Positions 1-5,022 of a stretch of 6,298 nt of DNA are shown piece by piece. The position numbers were made by a program, and so were the translations under genes. Source of the DNA: Methanosarcinales archaeon (GTDB lineage: Archaea; Halobacteriota; Methanosarcinia; Methanosarcinales; Methanogasteraceae); the NCBI GenBank assembly GCA_030672605.1, contig DAOVGE010000174.1, positions 1 to 6,298 on the forward strand, given 5' to 3'. Below the pieces are notes generated by a model. That model was not told the origin of the DNA. It saw only the letters and a list, made by a program, of their open reading frames with translations, and searched no databases. The stretch's first letter is position 1; every line of letters starts with the position of its first letter.

Positions 1-40
1 CCATTCGTGTAATTCGTGATAAAAACTGACATAAACTGAT
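1..40. repeat. Short degenerate direct repeats at left edge
   Basis: ATTCGTG occurs twice with a 9-base period (3-9 and 12-18), followed by AAACTGA twice with a 10-base period (23-29 and 33-39). This looks like the low-complexity 'ATTCGTGTAATTCGTG' type of intergenic repeat often seen in methanogen-related genomes, and related words (CCCGTGAAATCTCGTGG) recur at 5181-5197. The element is cut by the window edge, so its full extent is unknown. No coding potential is seen here. Confidence 0.45.
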
Positions 41-99
41 AAAATTCCCGGTAAACACCTGGAACTAAAGTGTAACGATTTGGATAAATGAGCAATCTC

Positions 100-107
100 T
101 TTATAAG
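100..107 (+). promoter_or_regulatory. Candidate TATA box before structured segment
   Basis: TTTATAAG is a good match to the archaeal box A. Transcription would be expected near 125-132, inside the 5' part of the folded segment described at 109-246. That offset weakens the case, because the predicted closing stem begins at 110. A weaker alternative, GGATAAAT at 82-89, would place the RNA start near 108-112 and fit the structure better. Confidence 0.25.
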
Positions 108-108
108 T

Positions 109-246
109 GTTGGTCACTGCAACGCGAGATACCAGAGACCCGAAACTCCGGGACGCTCTCGCCGGACTCGAAGTAGAGAATGGAGACGAGGACTGAACAA
201 GGACCAAGGGGGCTCAAACACTAAAAAGCCCCCAACTTTTTTTTGG
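109..246 (+). ncRNA. Candidate structured RNA (omega-RNA-like?)
   Basis: The segment folds into a closed structure by eye. TTGGTC (110-115) pairs perfectly with GACCAA (202-207). Inside, GCGAGA (124-129) pairs with TCTCGC (157-162), enclosing CCCG (139-142) paired with CGGG (149-152). CTCG (167-170) pairs with CGAG (187-190). Immediately after the closing stem comes a GC-rich hairpin and T-run (208-244). A free-standing small RNA and the RNA encoded by the end of a decayed IS605 element are both possible. I do not recognise it as RNase P RNA, SRP RNA, tRNA, 5S rRNA or a standard C/D sRNA. Confidence 0.35.
208..244 (+). terminator. Hairpin followed by T8 run
   Basis: GGGGGCT (208-214) pairs perfectly with AGCCCCC (227-233) around a 12-base loop. 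Three bases later comes a run of eight T (237-244). This has the form of an intrinsic terminator; oligo-T tracts alone also terminate archaeal RNA polymerase. In the transposon reading, the same CCCCCAAC...TTGG segment would be a decayed right-end hairpin. CCAA (232-235) can also pair with TTGG (243-246), which competes with the first stem. Confidence 0.6.
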
Positions 247-249
247 TAA

Positions 250-455
250 CATGGTTAATATATCATGTTATAATTCATATATTTAGTAAAAATATCTTCT
301 TCCATGATCTTTTCTCCTGCGGGGCGTTCATTTGATGATTGTACTAATGTTCGATGACTGAACTACAAGTTATTTAAAGAACGGTTGGACAATCTCTTAA
401 TAGCCTTAAAATGGGGCGCCAACATAGTAAAAAGAGAAATAATTAACAAGTAAAG
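250..455. other. AT-rich intergenic, no gene seen
   Basis: This stretch between the folded segment and the small SD-led ORF shows no convincing gene. It contains AT-rich tracts, including TTATTTAAAG at 370-379, a candidate TATA box that could drive the 473-601 ORF. CAATCTCTTAATA (390-402) resembles CAATCTCTTTATA (94-106) near the other candidate promoter. A TGATGA (333-338) and a CTGA (358-361) are present, but their arrangement does not make a normal C/D box RNA. Confidence 0.4.
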
Positions 456-463
456 AAAGGTGA
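456..463 (+). promoter_or_regulatory. Strong Shine-Dalgarno for small ORF
   Basis: AAAGGTGA matches the archaeal anti-SD target (GGAGGTGA) over its central bases and lies nine bases before ATG 473. It is among the clearest ribosome binding sites in the window and is the main reason to take the 42-codon ORF seriously. Confidence 0.55.
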
Positions 464-472
464 AATAACATT

Positions 473-601
473 ATGAAACTAACTTATGAAATCAAAGTAT
501 CAATAGTGGCTGCGCTTAGTCTCTTTTGTCTTGTTGTGATAGGATTAAATAGTATGACAATTCACAATCGTTGTGGTGGTAATATTGAGACCTTTAGATA
601 A
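473..601 (+). CDS. Hypothetical 42-aa single-pass membrane peptide
   Basis: The ORF starts at ATG 473, nine bases after a strong AAAGGTGA, and ends at TAA 599-601, overlapping the GTG start region of the next gene by 29 bases. The product is 42 residues: a short basic N-terminus (MKLTYEIK), a hydrophobic stretch at about residues 9-25 ending VVIGL, and a polar tail with one Cys. The N-terminus resembles the first membrane helix of chemoreceptors or sensor kinases (pattern ...VVIGLxSxxxIN), so it may be the stump of a truncated sensor gene rather than a functional peptide. It could equally be a leader peptide coupling translation to the downstream gene. Function unknown; no database match can be claimed. 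Confidence 0.4.
   Translation: MKLTYEIKVSIVAALSLFCLVVIGLNSMTIHNRCGGNIETFR
543..556 (+). promoter_or_regulatory. TATA box for the bactofilin-like gene
   Basis: GATTAAATAGTATG contains ATTAAATA (544-551). A start of transcription about 26-29 bases downstream falls at the GTG-GTG pair (573, 576), which fits a leaderless mRNA. The same 14 bases occur at 5309-5322, in the same position relative to the gene before cfbC. Confidence 0.45.
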
Positions 602-1712
602 CTTATTGACGCTACTGTTCCTATCAGCCATCCTGATCTGCGCGCCAGCGACCGCTACAGAGATGGTTGCTGCGGATCATCAGTATAATCTTGGAGGGGG
701 AGAGGTTCTGGAGGATGACCTGATCGTTGCTGGCGGCACAATCATGATCAATGGCGATGTTTCCGGGGATCTGATAGCTGCTGGCGGAAATATCGAAGTT
801 GCTGGCAGGGTCGATGATGATGCATGGATCACAGGCGGATCGTTGATCATAGATGGTGAGATAGGTGACGATCTCAGAGCGGCAGGCGGTGATATTCGCC
901 TGCGCGGCTCAGTTGCTGATAATGCAATGATTGCGGGTGGCACAGTCACAGCAAGCAGTAACAGTGACGTGGGCGGTGACCTTGATGTAGCAGGAGGTTC
1001 GATTGAAATCGCAGGACATGTCGGTTCAGACCTTTCATGCGGTGGTGGAAGCGTTGTCATAGGCGGGGCAGTCGATGGAAATGCCACCATCTATGCCGAT
1101 AAAATCCAGATTCTCCAGTCTGCAAGGATCCAGGGAGACCTCGAATACACGAGCGATAAGGAGATCGAGATACCTGCAGGCACTGTGATCGGGGATGTGG
1201 TTTACAAGAGATCTGCAAAGAAAGTCGAAGACATCTACTCGAAGATAACATCATCTATCCTATCATTCCTGAGTATTCTGCTCATAGGTCTCTTGATGGT
1301 CAGATTCACAGGGAACACAACCATCAAGGTATCTGATACCATCACTACCCAAGTCCTGAAGAGTCTTGGATCAGGAGTTCTGTTGTTGATAGCAATTCCA
1401 TTGATAGCGCTGATTCTGATGATAACCGTGATCGGTATCCCGCTTGGACTTATTGTTTTGTTTGCATATATTGTGATATTGTACATATCCAAGATATTTG
1501 TCGGACTGGCGATTGGCAGACGCATCCTGACGTATGCAAAACAGGAGATTTCGTCGCCATACTGGCATCTGGTTGTCGGATTGATTGTCATCGCTTTTGC
1601 AACCAGGATTCCGCTGGTAGGATTTTTGATCAGCCTGATCGTGATACTCGCAGGACTCGGGGCGCTGGTTATGACGTGGAAATCTATGTATGATGGGTCG
1701 AAAGGTGCGTGA
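573..1712 (+). CDS. Bactofilin-like beta-solenoid membrane protein
   Basis: The 379-residue product has an N-terminal hydrophobic signal segment (about residues 10-28, ending APATA), then a run of roughly ten 17-residue units with the pattern DLxxAGGxIxIxGxVxx (about residues 45-211). A linker rich in Lys follows (212-224), then hydrophobic helices at about 226-244, 268-288, 290-313, 331-343 and 347-368. The repeats are typical of polymer-forming (bactofilin/DUF583-like) right-handed beta-solenoids. The signal segment suggests the solenoid lies outside the membrane with the helical part anchoring it, unlike classical cytosolic bactofilins. Role inferred: surface or envelope scaffold; substrate and partners unknown. 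The start is uncertain: GTG 573 or 576 fits the TATA spacing, and TTG 585 has a nearby GGTGG. It is convergent with the marker 2 gene. Confidence 0.8.
   Translation: MVVILRPLDNLLTLLFLSAILICAPATATEMVAADHQYNLGGGEVLEDDLIVAGGTIMINGDVSGDLIAAGGNIEVAGRVDDDAWITGGSLIIDGEIGDDLRAAGGDIRLRGSVADNAMIAGGTVTASSNSDVGGDLDVAGGSIEIAGHVGSDLSCGGGSVVIGGAVDGNATIYADKIQILQSARIQGDLEYTSDKEIEIPAGTVIGDVVYKRSAKKVEDIYSKITSSILSFLSILLIGLLMVRFTGNTTIKVSDTITTQVLKSLGSGVLLLIAIPLIALILMITVIGIPLGLIVLFAYIVILYISKIFVGLAIGRRILTYAKQEISSPYWHLVVGLIVIAFATRIPLVGFLISLIVILAGLGALVMTWKSMYDGSKGA
705..1206 (+). repeat. 51-base coding repeats of the beta-solenoid
   Basis: About ten diverged units of roughly 51 bases encode the AGG-x-I-x-I-x-G turns of the solenoid. 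Recurrent words such as GGCGG and GATGATG mark the turns. Divergence between units is high at the DNA level, so the array is old rather than a recent expansion. Confidence 0.65.
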
Positions 1713-1930
1713 GTTTTCTAAAGGTTAAAGGGTTTTTGGGCGTGGGAAATAGGCGATGGTGGTGATGCGTTTTGGCTGGCGACATCATTTTTTGGATTAT
1801 TTGGGGTTTTGCAAAGCGTGGAGCATTTTGGTGAATGTAGTGAGGCACAAACCCGTGATGGGCGACATTTTCTTATGAGTCATGACAAACACAAGAACTC
1901 CACTTGTGCTACCTCGAACGGGCACGGTCT

Positions 1931-1948
1931 GGAAATCCAGTGATTTCC
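1931..1948. repeat. Perfect 7-bp inverted repeat
   Basis: GGAAATC and GATTTCC flank the four-base loop CAGT. It lies between convergent genes and has no T-run beside it, so its role is unclear. Confidence 0.5.
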
Positions 1949-2008
1949 GTAATGGTCAGTTGGATGTGCAACAACACAAAAGACGTGAAGACCGCGATTG
2001 ACAATACT

Positions 2009-2075
2009 CTTCGCGTCTCTGCGCCTTTGCGTTAAATTAGAAAACAATAACGCAAAGACGCGATGGCGCAAAGAA
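2009..2075. repeat. GCAAAGACGC-type repeat forming a hairpin
   Basis: The left arm CTTCGCGTCTCTGCGCC (from 2009) leads into TTTGCGTTA (2026-2034), which pairs perfectly with TAACGCAAA (2048-2056). The stem extends with mismatches to about 2020/2062 around an A-rich 13-base loop. Similar words recur at 5023-5060 and 5221-5245, so this is a dispersed family. Its place between two convergent genes makes it a candidate for a bidirectional 3'-end structure. Such repeats often create false ORFs reading LTQRRRDA. Confidence 0.55.
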
Positions 2076-2085
2076 CAGAAACCCA

Positions 2086-3048
2086 TCAAATTCCCGTGAT
2101 TGTATCCCGTTTAAAATCGAAAACCGTAGCTATAGAATCCCCTTCGTAAATATCAAGCCGAGATCCATCATCAATTGTTCCAACAACCTCTGAAGCAAGC
2201 CCGACATTCTCAAACTCCCTTTTACATTCCTCCGGATTCTGTGTGGTCACCACATAGCCGGTTGCCGGGTATATCTTGAGCCAGTGTACAAAATCAACCC
2301 CGTCCGGACGTGGTATCGCAGTCAAATCGATGCTTGCGCCTTTTTTACTGGTTTCGAGAAGCATCCCGATCGTCCCGATCGTACCGGGGTTGCTGAGATC
2401 CTTCCCAGCGGTTACAAGGTGTTTTTCTCCGAGTTTTTGCATGACCATGTACTTCTCGCGGACGCTCGCAGGCGTCTTCATCGTTGTTGTGTCCCACGAA
2501 TAGATGGAATTCTTCCCGACCTTTCCGTTGAGATCGTAAGCAAGAACAATTGCGTCCCCGGACTGTGCGCTGTCGCTTCTGATCACGGAATCCTTCTTTG
2601 CGATTCCGATTATGGCAACCGAGCTCGATGTGTACGGCGTATCCGGATGCAGGTGTCCGCCAACCATCGGGACGCCGAACTTTGCAACACCATCCCTGAT
2701 CCCACGAACCAGTTCGGCAAGCGTGTTCTCATCATCGGTTGCAAGCACATTGACCATGCCGATCGGGCGCCCACCCATCGCAGAGATATCGTTCACATTC
2801 ACGAGGACTGCGCCGTATCCTGCCCACCACGGATCAGCGAGCATCTTGCTCCAGATCCCATCCGCCGCAAAGAGGATCACATCATCCCCGCCGATGTCAA
2901 TTATCGCCGCATCGTCCCCTATGTCCGCGATGCAGTCCGCATACTCAGATCGAACCGTCTTCAAGATGTCTGCGATCCCGGCGATCTGTCTCTTTCGAGT
3001 GACACCCTCGAAGTTTTTGAGCTCTGACGCAATGGTTTCAATATCCAT
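2086..3048 (-). CDS. Methanogenesis marker protein 2 (PurM-like)
   Basis: The 320-residue product belongs to the AIR-synthase/PurM superfamily (PurM, ThiL, SelD, HypE), and its overall sequence fits the methanogenesis marker 2 subfamily, found in organisms with methyl-coenzyme M reductase. Visible motifs are IGDDAA (about 43-48) and VNVNDISAMGGRP (83-95), which in the superfamily help bind ATP and metal, then GGHLHPD (130-136). Length is normal and the protein appears intact. The biochemical reaction of marker 2 is not established to my knowledge; an ATP-dependent activation step in cofactor or MCR maturation is inference from the fold. It follows aIF6 by 26 bases, without a visible Shine-Dalgarno, and a TATA-like palindrome about 30 bases upstream suggests its own leaderless transcript in addition to read-through. 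Confidence 0.85.
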   Translation of the reverse strand: MDIETIASELKNFEGVTRKRQIAGIADILKTVRSEYADCIADIGDDAAIIDIGGDDVILFAADGIWSKMLADPWWAGYGAVLVNVNDISAMGGRPIGMVNVLATDDENTLAELVRGIRDGVAKFGVPMVGGHLHPDTPYTSSSVAIIGIAKKDSVIRSDSAQSGDAIVLAYDLNGKVGKNSIYSWDTTTMKTPASVREKYMVMQKLGEKHLVTAGKDLSNPGTIGTIGMLLETSKKGASIDLTAIPRPDGVDFVHWLKIYPATGYVVTTQNPEECKREFENVGLASEVVGTIDDGSRLDIYEGDSIATVFDFKRDTITGI

Positions 3049-3073
3049 TGTATTCTGAACAGCGGTTTGATCA

Positions 3074-3085
3074 ATTATATATAAT
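3074..3085 (-). promoter_or_regulatory. TATA-like palindrome inside aIF6 3' end
   Basis: ATTATATATAAT is a 12-base palindrome covering the last aIF6 codons and stop. The box TATATAAT lies at about -33 to -26 from the marker 2 ATG (3048), which is where an archaeal TATA box for a leaderless mRNA would be. Being palindromic, it gives no direction by itself; the gene order favours the minus strand. Confidence 0.4.
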
Positions 3086-3734
3086 CAAGTGCGTCCTCGA
3101 TTCTGCCGAGTTCGGGTCCGGTGGTGTCAGTTCCCGCGATGTATCCGGCAGAGTTTGCAAGCAATCCCGCGCCGATCAGCGGCGATCCGAAGTTGACAGT
3201 CCCGATATCGACAGGAAGACCAAATGTATCCTCGAGAATCGCTATCTCATTATCGCTTACCTTCGGATGCACCAGAACACCTTTGTTGGTTGCGACCCCT
3301 GCCATGCCAACTGTACCCAACCCGGCGATGGTTGCCCTGCGTACATCCACAGAGAGCGTCTCCGCAATCACATCTATCGCCTGATCAGAGAGGAGCGGGT
3401 GCACGATTGCGGCGGTGTCGTTTGCCAGGATGATGTTTCCCGTAGCGGTCAGGACATCCGGAATCGTCTGCGCAGAGCCAAACTCGCGCAGTCGTTTTAG
3501 CTCCTCTCTGTGAGCATACCTTGAGACCACGAACCCACTGCGGTTTCCGCATGCGAGCGAGCCCACAACAGTGCTGCCTGCAATCAAGGTCCGTACAGTT
3601 TCGAGATGCAACGCATCCTCAAGATGCCCTGCAGTAACTTTGGAGACATCGGGTGCGATGAGCGCCACATTCTCGGTCACCGCAGCAAAGACGCCGAGCA
3701 CAGTGCTGCCATTGAGTGTCAGTCTTCGATCCAG
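3075..3734 (-). CDS. eif6: Translation initiation factor aIF6 (CTG start?)
   Basis: aIF6 binds the large ribosomal subunit next to eL24/uL14 and blocks premature joining with the small subunit. The product has the pentein pseudo-repeat character of the family: LGVFAAVTEN near the start, AGSTVVGSL, TATGNIILAND, LGTVGMAGVATNKG, and the C-terminal GTDTTGPELGRIEDAL. ATG, GTG and TTG are all missing at the expected N-terminus. The GTG at 3701 would delete the conserved first beta strand. Read upstream, the frame gives LDRRLTLNGSTVLGVF, matching the usual MIRKLSLxGSxxLGVF, and the first residue is CTG (3734-3732), six bases after AAGGGGTGAC. That start gives 219 residues, a normal length; a TAG lies 14 codons upstream in frame. 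CTG initiation is therefore the best reading, though a sequencing error is possible. Confidence 0.85.
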   Translation of the reverse strand: MDRRLTLNGSTVLGVFAAVTENVALIAPDVSKVTAGHLEDALHLETVRTLIAGSTVVGSLACGNRSGFVVSRYAHREELKRLREFGSAQTIPDVLTATGNIILANDTAAIVHPLLSDQAIDVIAETLSVDVRRATIAGLGTVGMAGVATNKGVLVHPKVSDNEIAILEDTFGLPVDIGTVNFGSPLIGAGLLANSAGYIAGTDTTGPELGRIEDALDYI

Positions 3735-3740
3735 TGTGTC

Positions 3741-3750
3741 GTCACCCCTT
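3741..3750 (-). promoter_or_regulatory. Shine-Dalgarno deciding the aIF6 start
   Basis: AAGGGGTGAC is a strong match to the anti-SD and sits six bases (GACACA) before CTG 3734. It is 39 bases before the GTG at 3701, too far to serve that codon. The GTG inside the motif itself is in another frame and meets a stop after eight codons. Confidence 0.65.
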
Positions 3751-3756
3751 CTCCTT

Positions 3757-4017
3757 CTACGCCTCTAGCTCCGCCTCTACAACGCCATCCTCGAATCGCA
3801 CGGCACGCACCCGGATGCGCCTCGGCGGCTTCTCTCCACCGCGCCTCCAGATCGCTTCATTAATCGTCTGATCCAGCCTGACACTCTCCTCGTTCGTCTT
3901 CATGTGCTTCATGAGGTATGTGCGAACCTCTCGCATCGCTCGATTACTCCGCTTCCATCTGGGTACCATCTTCACAGAACGCAGCGGTATCGTGTATATC
4001 TGTTCCTTTTCCATCAT
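3757..4017 (-). CDS. rpl31e: Large-subunit ribosomal protein eL31
   Basis: eL31 sits near the polypeptide exit tunnel of the archaeal and eukaryotic large subunit. The product shows the family landmarks: IYTIPLRSVK near the start, VPRWKRSNRAMREVR, the central INEAIWRRGGEKPPRRIRVRAV, and an acidic C-terminus (VVEAELEA). Three in-frame starts are possible: TTG 4026, ATG 4017 and ATG 4014. I chose ATG 4017 because AAGGAT, overlapping the preceding stop codon, lies nine bases before it; this gives 86 residues. It follows eL39 closely and precedes aIF6 by 22 bases, the conserved archaeal eL39-eL31-aIF6 order. Confidence 0.93.
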   Translation of the reverse strand: MMEKEQIYTIPLRSVKMVPRWKRSNRAMREVRTYLMKHMKTNEESVRLDQTINEAIWRRGGEKPPRRIRVRAVRFEDGVVEAELEA

Positions 4018-4029
4018 AATGACCAATCC

Positions 4030-4182
4030 TTAATCCTTAATGGTGTTCCGCCGCCAGTGGCGCCTCTTCGGATGTGTCGAGACTTTTCTGTTCGTCTTCA
4101 TGATCGCCCAGACCGGAACACGCTGATTCTGATTCTGCGCCTTTGCGAGGAGCTTCTTCTGTCCTTTTGTCTTCTTGCCCAT
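4030..4182 (-). CDS. rpl39e: Large-subunit ribosomal protein eL39
   Basis: This 50-residue, very basic protein starts MGKKTKGQKKLLAKAQNQNQ and continues VPVWAIMKTNRK, then ends HPKRRHWRRNTIKD, an unmistakable eL39. It lines the polypeptide exit tunnel and is normally 50-51 residues, so it is complete. The start ATG 4182 follows GTGA (4187-4190) by four bases, overlapping region just past the stop of the upstream lipoprotein gene, nine bases away. Its own stop is about a dozen bases before the eL31 start. It is too short to be found by ORF searches with a 60-codon cut-off. Confidence 0.95.
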   Translation of the reverse strand: MGKKTKGQKKLLAKAQNQNQRVPVWAIMKTNRKVSTHPKRRHWRRNTIKD

Positions 4183-4191
4183 GTCATCACT

Positions 4192-4740
4192 TCATTCTTT
4201 TAAGTGTAAATCCATTTCCTTCGTGCCTATCAATGTATCGTCCGCGTATACCTTAATTGTCGCATGATATATCCCGGAGATTGAGACCTTCCCGATATCA
4301 GTTTCGATTTTTGCTGGCAAATTGAACTCCGCAGCGAGTGTGCAGGATTCTTCACTCTTGATTTGCTCATCGAATTCGAGTTCGTACGTTTCGGTCTTCT
4401 CTTCCTCAGACTTCGTCTTCAAAGCCATGTTGACCTTCCAGTCGTCCATCTTGACGGCGACTGCGGTCATAACGATCCTCTCTTTCATAACGGTCTCATT
4501 TCCGTTGTTGAAGATTGTTATGGCTGCATCGGATGGCGCCCCGAGCAGCAGTCGCGATGTGTCGATCGATTTGACGTACGCCCTTTCCGGTGGCACCCAT
4601 GTACCAGACGAAGTTTTGGGGGCTTCTTCAGATGGTTTGTCGCCCCCGAGGCAGCCGAGTGTAAAGCATGCTGCAATAAGTACAATTATAATTACAGATG
4701 CTGCTGTGCCTCTTCTTGTGGTCTTGCCATCTGCGGTCAT
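4192..4740 (-). CDS. Predicted lipoprotein of unknown function
   Basis: From ATG 4740 the product is 182 residues; ATG 4752 would add four (MYGS). A basic N-terminus (KTTRRG) leads into a hydrophobic helix and a lipobox-like TLGC with Cys at residue 30, followed by GGDKPSEEAPK, a flexible acidic linker. The rest (about 50-182) is strand-rich and acidic, with an IFNNGNETV segment and an ISGIYHATIKVYADD segment, like Ig-like or CARDB/LEA14-type beta-sandwich domains of archaeal surface lipoproteins. I do not recognise the family. I prefer ATG 4740 because a TATA box lies at about -30 to -23 from it, implying a leaderless mRNA; no Shine-Dalgarno precedes 4752. It ends nine bases before eL39, so it probably heads the ribosomal-protein transcript, an unusual companion. 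Confidence 0.7.
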   Translation of the reverse strand: MTADGKTTRRGTAASVIIIVLIAACFTLGCLGGDKPSEEAPKTSSGTWVPPERAYVKSIDTSRLLLGAPSDAAITIFNNGNETVMKERIVMTAVAVKMDDWKVNMALKTKSEEEKTETYELEFDEQIKSEESCTLAAEFNLPAKIETDIGKVSISGIYHATIKVYADDTLIGTKEMDLHLKE

Positions 4741-4762
4741 ACTCCCATACATTAGCGCATCG

Positions 4763-4771
4763 TATTAAAAA
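4763..4771 (-). promoter_or_regulatory. TATA box for the lipoprotein/eL39 operon
   Basis: On the minus strand TTTTTAATA is centred about 27 bases before ATG 4740. This matches the usual archaeal TATA distance if transcription starts at the start codon itself. It is the only good candidate promoter before the ribosomal-protein genes. Confidence 0.5.
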
Positions 4772-4964
4772 TCTATGGATGCGTGCCGGTTCACGCGGAC
4801 ATGCTGGATTGTGGCGATAATTCTATGTTCTGCTGCTTTCTGTGGTCGCTAACGGTAGCTCCCTCGCGTATATGAAAAAACGCGGGCGTATCGCTCTCAG
4901 CTTTGCGCATCTGGAGACTTTGCGTTATACTCAGCAACCGCCACAAACTGAGCTTTTTTGTAAA

Positions 4965-4987
4965 TGTGTCATTGATGTGTTGACACA
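4965..4987. repeat. 7-bp inverted repeat hairpin
   Basis: TGTGTCA pairs perfectly with TGACACA around a nine-base loop. No T-run follows. It could be an operator or only a chance palindrome. Confidence 0.4.
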
Positions 4988-5022
4988 CGCGAAAGACGTG
5001 CTGATAGAAATGACCCCCCCCC

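Larger units (their letters stand above)
88..249 (+). pseudogene. Possible IS200/IS605 tnpB 3'-end remnant
   Basis: An open frame of 53 codons starts at ATG 88 and ends at TAA 247. In this frame residues 7-13 read SVGHCNA. Shifting frame at about 123 continues as REIPETRNSGTLSPDSK, then a stop, and further on KAPNFF. Together these recall the variable C-terminal tails of archaeal IS605 OrfB/TnpB proteins (pattern T/S-VGH-x-ACGE..., ending near GAAGCCCCCAAC). None of the RuvC-like domain or the zinc-finger CxxC motifs is present upstream, so at most the last 40 or so codons survive, frameshifted. In intact elements this part of the gene overlaps the omega RNA, which agrees with the strong folding here. 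The match is from memory of the family pattern and no alignment was run; the 53-codon ORF could also be chance. Confidence 0.35.
1713..2085. other. Intergenic region between convergent genes
   Basis: No supported gene lies here. T tracts at 1733-1737 and 1788-1793 could terminate the bactofilin-like transcript. Two small inverted repeats follow: CACAAG (1890-1895) with CTTGTG (1903-1908), and GGAAATC (1931-1937) with GATTTCC (1942-1948). A larger repeat-derived hairpin (2020-2062) lies next to the marker 2 stop codon. Confidence 0.5.

Noticed and set aside
333..361. Possible C/D box sRNA (TGATGA at 333-338, CTGA at 358-361)
   Set aside because: No D'/C' pair with proper guide spacing, and a GATGA sits directly against the CTGA; chance boxes in AT-rich DNA are more likely.
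680..1090. 136-codon minus-strand ORF inside the bactofilin-like gene
   Set aside because: It is the mirror of the GGC/GAT-rich solenoid repeats, giving a Pro/Ser-rich string without family features.
1880..2089. 69-codon minus-strand ORF downstream of marker 2
   Set aside because: Its reading LTQRRRDAKS comes from the GCAAAGACGC-type repeat and the rest covers inverted repeats; a typical false ORF.
2284..3027. 247-codon plus-strand ORF opposite the marker 2 gene
   Set aside because: It lies wholly antisense to a well-recognised PurM-like gene and has no recognisable domain; codon bias of the real gene keeps the frame open.
3904..4203. 99-codon plus-strand ORF
   Set aside because: It is antisense to eL31 and eL39, both of which are clear.
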